Shown here: piece after piece, positions 1 to 6,205 of the stretch
Numbering within the stretch: position 1 is the stretch's first letter
Layout: every line of letters begins with the position of its first letter
NCBI GenBank assembly: GCA_025060275.1
Contig: JANXCJ010000092.1
Span: forward strand, 1 to 7,815
Origin: Bacteroidia bacterium
GTDB lineage: Bacteria > Bacteroidota > Bacteroidia > SpSt-205
Reading direction: 5' to 3'
Length of the DNA stretch: 7,815 bases
Notes under the pieces: generated by a model
What the model was told of the DNA's origin: nothing
The model's input: only the letters and a program-made list of their open reading frames with translations
Databases searched by the model: none
Translations under genes and position numbers: made by a program

Positions 1-1
1 A

Positions 2-922
2 AAAGGAGACTTTTTAGAGATACACTTCTACTGGAGAGGTTCTCCGCAAGAGACTCCATTAGGAGCTAACTTTGTACTCACAATTCAGCCCAGCCAAGCC
101 TTATCTTGGGATCAAGTAGAGGTAATCCAGCGAGGAAAATGGGATAAAGCCAGCAGTCCCCTCTACCTCCCTCTCTACATCACACAAAGAGCCGAAGTAG
201 AGAACAAGCAGCGCACAAGCCTAAATCTTCTCGCCTCTATACCCCCTGCAGGAATACCCTTTCAGGGCATACGGGAAAAAATAGGAGCGTGGCGCGTACC
301 TATTCAGCAGTTTGGAGACACAGCATTCTTGAGGTGGAGTATGGAAACTGGCGAAATTGTACTAGCCCCTTTCAATAGGAGCCGGGAGCGTTTTATATAT
401 ATCCCCCCCCACCCTGTATGGCTATGCCCTAAAATCCCTCCTGCCTCCCTTGAGGTACAAGGAGAGAGCCTTGCAGTGGCTCTACCAGCAGATTTCCGTA
501 CAGAGAATCTTACTGTATACTGGTACAAAGAAAGCACCTTTGTAGGAGAAGGACTAAAAATAAAGCCCCTTCTCTCTGGCTCTTATGTAGCTCATATCCG
601 TCATAGATGTGGCTCGGAGGCTACCACAGATACGATGCGGTGGCGTACTACTGGAATCTCCATAGTCCAAAGGGGAGGATGGAAAATCTATCCCCAACCC
701 TCCACCGGCACGATATGGATAGAAGCACCTTATCCAGGTGAAGTAAAGGTCAGAGTACAAGACGCCCTAGGCCGGTCACTATATCAAACTACGTTTTGGG
801 CTGACCCTTCCAAGAGCCACTTTCTCTCTTTACCTTCTCTCCCTAGTGGAACTTATCAGCTTATAATTTCTCATGAGAGAGAGTCTCAAATTTTACCCTT
901 GATTCATGTACAGGGGCACTAA
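2..922 (+). CDS. T9SS type A sorting domain-containing secreted protein (5' truncated)
   Basis: The reading frame is open from base 2 to the TAA at 920-922, giving 306 visible residues; the true start and signal peptide lie upstream of the window. The last ~80 residues (about 227-306 of the fragment) match the type A sorting domain: it opens with KIYPQPSTGTIWIEA, continues with VRVQDALGRSLY, reaches LPSGTYQLII and ends in a short strand, ILPLIHV. Such domains direct export through the outer membrane by T9SS and are normally cleaved by the PorU sortase for attachment to the surface. Residues ~145-212 look like an Ig-like domain (LTVYWYKES, then LLSGSYVAHI and a Cys). Residues ~1-125 are beta-rich with the pattern of cohesin-like domains often seen in such proteins (GANFVLTIQ, then VEVIQRGKW), but this is only a resemblance. 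No catalytic domain is visible, so an adhesin or structural role is inference. The end overlaps the next gene by 17 nt. Confidence 0.88.
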   Translation, partial: KGDFLEIHFYWRGSPQETPLGANFVLTIQPSQALSWDQVEVIQRGKWDKASSPLYLPLYITQRAEVENKQRTSLNLLASIPPAGIPFQGIREKIGAWRVPIQQFGDTAFLRWSMETGEIVLAPFNRSRERFIYIPPHPVWLCPKIPPASLEVQGESLAVALPADFRTENLTVYWYKESTFVGEGLKIKPLLSGSYVAHIRHRCGSEATTDTMRWRTTGISIVQRGGWKIYPQPSTGTIWIEAPYPGEVKVRVQDALGRSLYQTTFWADPSKSHFLSLPSLPSGTYQLIISHERESQILPLIHVQGH

Positions 923-3662
923 GATTCTCCTGCTTACTTTTTTCACTTTTCTTTGGGCACAGCGTGAGTATGAACTTTTCTTCATACAGGAATACAAAGC
1001 TACCTCCAGTGCAGGACCCGACTCCTTAGATATTTACCTTTGCATCCGTCAAAAACCTAACCCTATTGGCTCTTCTGATACCCTAGCCTCCTCCAACTTT
1101 CCATTTTTATACAATCCCCTCCTTATTGAAATGCAAAATGCCAGAGTGATTCATGAAAGAAAGTTTAGTAGCCAAGGAAATGCTAACTATTACGAGCCTA
1201 TTTTGTGGAGTATAAGCGGCTCACGCGTCAATGTAACCATACGAAGAAAAACAGGCTGGTCATCACCTGGGGATACAATAGCTTCCTTAGACACTATTAC
1301 TGCTTTTCGCGCACCGCTTCTCAAATGTGGATCAAACTATGAGAGCGAACTGATTTGGGATTCTATACCTGCTGCGGTGCTCAATTCTCTTTTACAAGAT
1401 ATGAAGCCTCGCTTAGACTGGATAAATTCCCCTTCTCTGAGCCTGTGTCCGACTATGCAAGCAAGTCCTACTAACTTCTCTCATAACCCCTCAGTTATCT
1501 GTGAAGGGCGCGAGGTTACCTTTAGCTTTGAGCTGGGTAGTGTCATGGGGGCTCTATTTCCCGATAGCCTCGTAATATTCATCAGCCCCACTTCTGATCC
1601 TACTGGTAGCTGGATAATACCTAATGGAATTTCGGGAAACAACCCTTACACTTTTTCTACGACCTTTCCTCAAGAGGGGCCTCACGAGGTTTCTATAATA
1701 GGAGTATATAGGAAATGCCCTTGTGCGGATACCATCGCCACTTATTCCGTAATGGTGCAAGAGGTGCCACCTATCATACCTATAATGGGGCCCGAGACAG
1801 TATACGTAGGCAGTTTGCATACCTATACACTGCCCATCTTCTTGTCTGCTATTACATGGTACCATCTTATCCCAGGTGGGGGGCAAAACGTTGTAAATCC
1901 TCCCATTTTCTTTGATCCCTCCTATGGGGCTCCTCGCGTAGATACCCTAATCGCTGTTTATGTGATTACTCCTGGCTCCTGCCCTCAGTGGTCCGCTAAG
2001 TTAGTGAATGTACTACCTTGCCCTTCCCCTGGTGAAGCAGTAGCCCTCACTCCTCGGGGCTGTGTGGGTTATATAGGCATCTTAGAGCTACAGAATTACT
2101 CAGTTCCTCCAGATAGTGTGCGCTGGCAAAAATGGGAACCTGTAAGTCAAAACTGGGTAGATTTATCAGAGCAAGAAGCAACAGGGGTAAATTCTACCTT
2201 ATTACTCGTTCCACTATTTGAAGCAGGGGATCAGGTATACAGAGTGAAAGTTTATCATAAAAACTGCATAAATTTTACCTCTTCTGACACGATACGAGTA
2301 GATGAGGTATTCTTGGAGAGGGGGTTTTATAGGCTCACCACCCCCATATGTGTGGGCGATACTTCGTGGTTAGAGGCAGAAGGGCGAGGGGTATGGATCA
2401 CACCTGATGGAGCAGGGAGTTTTACAGATACTTTAGACCCGCGTGGGGGCTACATAGCCCATCCAAACGACGCGAATCGTACCATAAAAATATGCTGGGT
2501 TATTCGATCGGCCGACTTAGATGTATGTAGGGACTTCTCATTGGATACAATTTGCCGAAATCTCCAAGTCAATCCCACAGACGCACAAGGGAGCTTTTCT
2601 ATCCCTCCAAGCTCTAAGACGCTCTGTGCAGGCGCTATCACAGAACCCCTGGGAGGCCAAATAAGTGTAGGCTTAGTAGGTATTTGGCGTACGGATGGCG
2701 CTGGTACTTTTTCACCCAGTGCAGAGGACCCTCAAGCTCGGTATATCAGTGCTCAAGCTGACACAGGACGCTGGATACACATAGAATGGCTCGTAATAGG
2801 CTTGTGTGGTAAGCGGATTTATACGGACTCACTCTTTGTACTACCAGGCATTACCCCACAAATCATAGGTCCTAATCGTCTGTGTTCCAATATAGCCTTG
2901 TCCTTAGAAGCACGATCTAACGCTAGCGATAGTCTGTGGTGGTTCAGGGGCAGCTTACAAGATGTATTAAACCAGGGAGGATTTTCAAGGAACAATCCGT
3001 TGTTCATTACTTCAGACTCTACTTATGAGCCGGGCTTGCTACCTGCTGGGCAATATCGCTTCTTATTATACGCTCGCTCACAATCCTGCGAAGGTATAGA
3101 CGAGCATGAAGTGCAAGTGCTCTCAGCCCCTCAAGCAGCTTTTGACGCTAATCCTCGCATCACCACTATGCATAATCCTAATGTAACTTTTACTTCACAA
3201 AGCCAAGGGGCCTCTATTCATGTATGGAATTTTGGTGATCCTAATAAACCCTCTCAAGATAGTACTCCTAATCCCACCTTTTCTTACTCTGCACCTGGTA
3301 CTTACACGGTAGTGCTCTTTGTGCAGAACGAACTGGGCTGCTCAGATTTTTATGTATGCACAGAGTGCATCCAGGTCCTTCCTCGCCGGGTTTACTTGCC
3401 AAATGCTTTCTCACCCAATGGGGATGGAAAGAATGATACATTTCGGATTCTACCTTTGGAGGAAGGGCTCCGCTTTACTCGCTTAGAAGTATTTGATAGA
3501 TGGGGACAGCCCGTATTCGCAGCGGATGATATAGAGCACTGGAATGGGAAGGCAGGAAACGGACTTCCCTTAGAGCCAGGTGCTTACTCTTATAGAGCTA
3601 TAATCTTCATACCCGATGAAGGTATCATTACACATACTGGGGTGGTACATATTACTCGCTGA
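906..3662 (+). CDS. Large modular secreted protein with Ig-like/PKD modules and T9SS type B (gliding motility-associated) C-terminal domain
   Basis: The protein has 918 residues. The first ATG gives a signal peptide (MYRGTKILLLTFFTFLWA) with likely cleavage before Q19, which supports this start although no Shine-Dalgarno is seen. Residues ~20-180 are a beta-rich N-terminal region (SSNFPFLYN). About six Ig-like modules of 75-95 residues follow (~190-740), most carrying a pair of cysteines near their ends; the modules at ~478-555 and ~566-647 are clear repeats of each other. Residues 742-826 are a PKD domain (HVWNFGD, then PTFSYSAPGTYTVVLFV). Residues 827-918 are a type B sorting domain: VYLPNAFSPNGDGKNDTF, LEVFDRWGQPVF, WNGK, LEPGAYSY, closing with TGVVHITR. 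In Flavobacterium, type B proteins such as SprB are large surface adhesins exported by T9SS with a PorP/SprF-family partner. A PorP/SprF-like gene follows directly and overlaps by 47 nt, so a surface adhesin or motility role is a reasonable inference. There is no visible enzyme domain. Confidence 0.93.
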   Translation: MYRGTKILLLTFFTFLWAQREYELFFIQEYKATSSAGPDSLDIYLCIRQKPNPIGSSDTLASSNFPFLYNPLLIEMQNARVIHERKFSSQGNANYYEPILWSISGSRVNVTIRRKTGWSSPGDTIASLDTITAFRAPLLKCGSNYESELIWDSIPAAVLNSLLQDMKPRLDWINSPSLSLCPTMQASPTNFSHNPSVICEGREVTFSFELGSVMGALFPDSLVIFISPTSDPTGSWIIPNGISGNNPYTFSTTFPQEGPHEVSIIGVYRKCPCADTIATYSVMVQEVPPIIPIMGPETVYVGSLHTYTLPIFLSAITWYHLIPGGGQNVVNPPIFFDPSYGAPRVDTLIAVYVITPGSCPQWSAKLVNVLPCPSPGEAVALTPRGCVGYIGILELQNYSVPPDSVRWQKWEPVSQNWVDLSEQEATGVNSTLLLVPLFEAGDQVYRVKVYHKNCINFTSSDTIRVDEVFLERGFYRLTTPICVGDTSWLEAEGRGVWITPDGAGSFTDTLDPRGGYIAHPNDANRTIKICWVIRSADLDVCRDFSLDTICRNLQVNPTDAQGSFSIPPSSKTLCAGAITEPLGGQISVGLVGIWRTDGAGTFSPSAEDPQARYISAQADTGRWIHIEWLVIGLCGKRIYTDSLFVLPGITPQIIGPNRLCSNIALSLEARSNASDSLWWFRGSLQDVLNQGGFSRNNPLFITSDSTYEPGLLPAGQYRFLLYARSQSCEGIDEHEVQVLSAPQAAFDANPRITTMHNPNVTFTSQSQGASIHVWNFGDPNKPSQDSTPNPTFSYSAPGTYTVVLFVQNELGCSDFYVCTECIQVLPRRVYLPNAFSPNGDGKNDTFRILPLEEGLRFTRLEVFDRWGQPVFAADDIEHWNGKAGNGLPLEPGAYSYRAIIFIPDEGIITHTGVVHITR
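2337..2846 (+). repeat. Tandem pair of divergent Ig-like repeats within the type B cargo gene
   Basis: Two consecutive protein modules (~residues 478-555 and ~566-647 of the 918-aa protein) share a core pattern: G-x-W-x-T-x-D-G-A-G-(S/T)-F, then D-P, a Tyr-Ile pair, D, a basic residue, and I-x-x-x-W-(V/L)-(V/I). The first reads GVWITPDGAGSF and the second GIWRTDGAGTF. The DNA has diverged far more than the protein pattern, so this is an old duplication, not a fresh repeat. Similar G-W-G-G-F-Y modules are common in extracellular Bacteroidota proteins. Confidence 0.75.
3616..3662 (+). other. 47-nt dual-coding overlap between the type B cargo gene and the PorP/SprF-like gene
   Basis: These bases are read in two frames. 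The upstream frame encodes the last 15 residues of the sorting domain (DEGIITHTGVVHITR without the first partial codon) and its TGA stop at 3660-3662. The +1 frame encodes the first ~16 of ~19 signal-peptide residues of the barrel protein. No Shine-Dalgarno lies upstream of 3616, so initiation by terminating or re-initiating ribosomes is plausible but inferred. Confidence 0.8.
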
Positions 3663-4635
3663 GGTTTTTGCCCAGCAGGCTCTACCCATAGGCTTATGGT
3701 CGCAGCCTCAGACAATTAGTCCTGCTCAAGCAGGCTTGGTGGATGGGCGTTTCCGCGCCGCCATAACCCATGCCTTTCGTCCTGCCACGGGGTTTGTGCG
3801 TTTTGCTTCTTCATGGGCTAGTTTGGAGGCGCCTTTTACTTTGGCTAACCTACCCGCAGGAATAGGTGCATATTTTCTCTCTGATGTAGCGGGAGGCTGG
3901 CGCACTACAAAAGGAATGGTAAATTTAGCTTATGAGGCCCCACTGGGAGCACGGGCAAGGTACGATCACCTCCGAGCAGGCTTTGGCGTAGGATTTGTCC
4001 AGCGTACTGTAGAACCAAATGATCTATACTACGAGGATCAGTTTGATGGCAGGAGCTTTAGCCGCCCTACCACAGAAAATTTTTCCCAAACTTCTCTATG
4101 GCATGCAGACTATAGTGTAGGTTTATTATACTATCGCACACAAAAGGTACCAGGGAATGTAGAGCTCTGCCCTTTTGGCGGATTTGCCGTAGCTCAGCTA
4201 AATAGGCCTGCTGTAGGTCTCCTTGTGCGTCGGGCAGAAAGACTCTCTCTATTTTGGACAGGCTATGGGGGTGCGCGCCTTTTCACTCGTACCCCATTTG
4301 AGTTCATCGCTAGCTTTTTATACGCTCGCTCTAATCAGAGCCAATGGATAGGGGGCAGCCTCTTGACCGAATTTGTGATTTACGAGGGGGGGTACTGGTT
4401 CACGCGTCCAGCAGGCTCCATCCTGGCAGGAGTTTCTTTGCGTGCACGGGATCAATACGCTTTGGTAGCAGGTTTTACCCTGCAGAAAGGCTTAGCCGCT
4501 GGCTTAGCTTACAGTCTGCTTACTCGGCGAGCTACTACCCCTACGACCTTTGGAGGGCTTCAAGTGATGATGCAGTATCAGTTAGGTTACTCCTATAAAG
4601 AGCGAGGGATAGTTTATCCTTTTCCGATCTGGTGA
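3616..4635 (+). CDS. PorP/SprF family type IX secretion system outer-membrane protein
   Basis: The protein has 339 residues, the usual size for this family. The ATG at 3616 gives a signal peptide (MKVSLHILGWYILLAEVFA) with likely cleavage before QQ. The mature N-terminus has the family signature, a short stretch then SPAQAGL where relatives have an NPA-x-x-G motif, followed by FRAAI and FRPA. The rest alternates as an outer-membrane beta barrel should, with many aromatic and glycine residues (AGIGAYFLSDVAGGW, LRAGFGVGFV), and it ends in an aromatic residue (YPFPIW). PorP/SprF proteins sit in the outer membrane and are needed for secretion or anchoring of T9SS cargo, particularly type B cargo encoded next door. 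No later in-frame start keeps the signal peptide, so the 47-nt overlap with the preceding gene appears real. It is one paralogue of a large family, so I do not assign porP or sprF itself. The next gene starts 1 nt after the stop. Confidence 0.9.
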   Translation: MKVSLHILGWYILLAEVFAQQALPIGLWSQPQTISPAQAGLVDGRFRAAITHAFRPATGFVRFASSWASLEAPFTLANLPAGIGAYFLSDVAGGWRTTKGMVNLAYEAPLGARARYDHLRAGFGVGFVQRTVEPNDLYYEDQFDGRSFSRPTTENFSQTSLWHADYSVGLLYYRTQKVPGNVELCPFGGFAVAQLNRPAVGLLVRRAERLSLFWTGYGGARLFTRTPFEFIASFLYARSNQSQWIGGSLLTEFVIYEGGYWFTRPAGSILAGVSLRARDQYALVAGFTLQKGLAAGLAYSLLTRRATTPTTFGGLQVMMQYQLGYSYKERGIVYPFPIW

Positions 4636-4636
4636 T

Positions 4637-6178
4637 ATGGCACGGGAAATGGCGGTAGTCTTGGCTTACATGCGCCCTGAGGGAAAAAAACAGCATATAG
4701 CCTTAGAGAAATGGGCATGGATACTCATGGGAGGAGCAGCAATAATAGGCCTCATAGGCTTAGGAGGTATTTTATGGGTATTGCCAGCTTGGAGCGGAGC
4801 GGGAGTAGGAGGCTTATGGGTAGCTCTCATGGGGTTAGGCATGTGGGGGTTATGGCGGCTGTGGCGAGAAACCCAGCGTTATAGAGAGACGGTACAGGTC
4901 CAGGCCCGAGAAGAAATCCTGCGAGTAGAGGGCAGATATAAAGCCTTAGTCCAGTATGCTTCAGAAATATTCATGATTTTATCTAAGGATGCTAAGATAC
5001 TTTTCGTTAGTCCTTCTGTAAGCAGAGTATTAGGTTATACACCTGCTCAACTTGAGGGCACCTTACTGAAAGAGTACTTACATTCTGAGGATGCACCACT
5101 GGTAGAGACAGCTTTGGCGAGGCAGAGTTCTGCTTTCTTTACGGTAAGACTTCAACATAGAGAAGGAATGTGGAGATACTATGAGGCTGTAGGACAGCCT
5201 CTCTTCTCAGATGCCATGATTGGGGGGTACCTTATCACCTTGCGCGATGTATCAGACAGAAAGCGTGAAGAAGAACAGCGACGCGAAAAAGAGGCGGCCG
5301 CTTTGCGCTTAGCAGTGGAGAGAGAAAGAGCCGAGTATGAAAAGAGCTTGATTGAGCAGAGCAAGAGGCAGTTAGAGGAAGCCTATAAAATAATAGAGCA
5401 AAAAAACAAGGAAATAGAAGAGAGTCTTCAATATGCTGCACGCATTCAACAAGGCATGATAGCCCCTCCTGCCCAGCTCCGTCGTTATTTTCCCCAGAGT
5501 TTTATTCTTTGGCTTCCACGAGATGTGGTAAGCGGGGATTTTTACTGGTTTCTCCCCTTAGAGGATAGGACCTACTTAGCTGTAGCTGATTGTACGGGGC
5601 ATGGGGTTCCCGGAGCACTAATGACTATGATTTCCTCAGCTATTCTTACCCAAGCCGTATTAGGAGAGGGTTTGCGAGACCCTGACCAAATCCTTGCTAG
5701 GGTACATCAACTCATGCGCAGAGCCCTCCGACAAGATGTGGAAGGGTCAAAATCTCAAGACGGCATGGATATTGCGCTTATAGCTTACGAGTTTTCCACA
5801 AAAAAAATCTATTATGCTGGAGCAAACCGTCCTCTCTGGTTAGTACAGCCAGGAGCCTCAGAACTTATTGAGATCAAAGCAGATAGAAAAGGCATAGGGG
5901 GTGCTATGGCACCCCCAGAACACTTTTTCACCCTTCATATATTAGAGCCCCCCAAGGGAAGCTGGATATATGCTTCGTCCGACGGTTACCAAGACCAGTT
6001 CAGCAAAGAAGGACGTAAGTACATGAGCAAACGCTTCAAGCATTTCATCTACCAGATTTCCTCCTTATCATGGGAAGCACAACTAGAAGCTCTGCGCACA
6101 GAATTAGAGGCATGGAAAGGTACAACTCCCCAGACAGATGATATTCTCGTCGCAGGTTTCCAGATTCAAAGCCCATAG
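4637..6178 (+). CDS. Membrane-anchored PAS domain SpoIIE/PP2C-type serine/threonine phosphatase
   Basis: The protein has 513 residues. Two hydrophobic segments (~26-50 and ~57-76) form a membrane hairpin with a loop of only about six residues, so sensing is probably not periplasmic. A PAS domain follows at ~100-205 (YASEIFMILSKDAKILFVSP, VLGYTPAQLEG, ending GGYLITLRDVSDRK). A charged coiled coil spans ~205-266. The phosphatase domain, ~267-511, has the expected metal-site acidic motifs: VSGDFYW (D301), ADCTGHGVPGALM (D318), DGMDIAL (D375/D378), ASSDGYQDQF (D449) and QTDDILVAGF (D501/D502); YAGANRPLWL is the Bacteroidota form of the central motif. The catalytic set is complete, so it is likely active on phosphoserine or phosphothreonine. 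In other phyla such enzymes act on anti-sigma antagonists, but no such partner is visible here. The start is the first ATG, 1 nt after the barrel gene's stop (TGATATG); Met5 or Met12 would leave all domains intact. Confidence 0.93.
   Translation: MAREMAVVLAYMRPEGKKQHIALEKWAWILMGGAAIIGLIGLGGILWVLPAWSGAGVGGLWVALMGLGMWGLWRLWRETQRYRETVQVQAREEILRVEGRYKALVQYASEIFMILSKDAKILFVSPSVSRVLGYTPAQLEGTLLKEYLHSEDAPLVETALARQSSAFFTVRLQHREGMWRYYEAVGQPLFSDAMIGGYLITLRDVSDRKREEEQRREKEAAALRLAVERERAEYEKSLIEQSKRQLEEAYKIIEQKNKEIEESLQYAARIQQGMIAPPAQLRRYFPQSFILWLPRDVVSGDFYWFLPLEDRTYLAVADCTGHGVPGALMTMISSAILTQAVLGEGLRDPDQILARVHQLMRRALRQDVEGSKSQDGMDIALIAYEFSTKKIYYAGANRPLWLVQPGASELIEIKADRKGIGGAMAPPEHFFTLHILEPPKGSWIYASSDGYQDQFSKEGRKYMSKRFKHFIYQISSLSWEAQLEALRTELEAWKGTTPQTDDILVAGFQIQSP
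5897..5916 (+). other. GC-rich inverted repeat inside the phosphatase gene
   Basis: A perfect 8-bp stem (GGGGGTGC / GCACCCCC) encloses a 4-nt TATG loop. It encodes GAMAPP of the phosphatase. A run of five T lies about eight bases beyond the stem, not directly after it, so it is a poor terminator. One such repeat is not surprising by chance in nearly 8 kb, and the function is unknown. Confidence 0.4.
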
Positions 6179-6193
6179 CCATTTCGTAAGTTT

Positions 6194-6205
6194 GCTCCAT
6201 GGAGC
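6194..6205. other. 12-bp perfect palindrome centred on the ftcD start codon
   Basis: GCTCCATGGAGC is its own reverse complement, and its centre falls within the ATG of ftcD at 6199-6201. It spans the end of the 20-nt gap and the first codons. A palindrome this size is expected once or twice by chance in a window of this length, so an operator or RNA-structure role is only a possibility. Confidence 0.35.

Noticed and set aside
1..8. AAAAGGAG at the window edge as a ribosome binding site
   Set aside because: It lies inside the open frame of the truncated type A cargo gene and no credible gene starts just downstream.
329..922. Treating the type A cargo gene as a 197-residue protein starting at TTG 329
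   Set aside because: The same frame is open back to base 2 with protein-like beta-rich sequence, and no signal peptide follows 329.
1554..1886. 110-codon open frame on the minus strand inside the type B cargo gene
   Set aside because: It is fully antisense to a well-supported gene and its translation shows no recognisable domain or signal.
3616..3662. Frameshift error joining the type B cargo and the barrel into one protein
   Set aside because: The sorting domain ends at its usual position, and a separate signal peptide with a proper cleavage site begins the barrel protein.
4344..4598. 84-codon open frame in another frame of the barrel gene
   Set aside because: It lies inside the PorP/SprF-like coding sequence with no family resemblance or start context.
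5800..5807. A8 run (also A7 runs near 4684 and 5400) in the phosphatase gene as a programmed frameshift site
   Set aside because: The zero frame continues through all catalytic motifs to a normal end, and the runs simply encode Lys codons.
5897..5916. Intrinsic terminator
   Set aside because: The stem is inside a coding region and is not directly followed by a T-tract; the five T's come about eight bases later.
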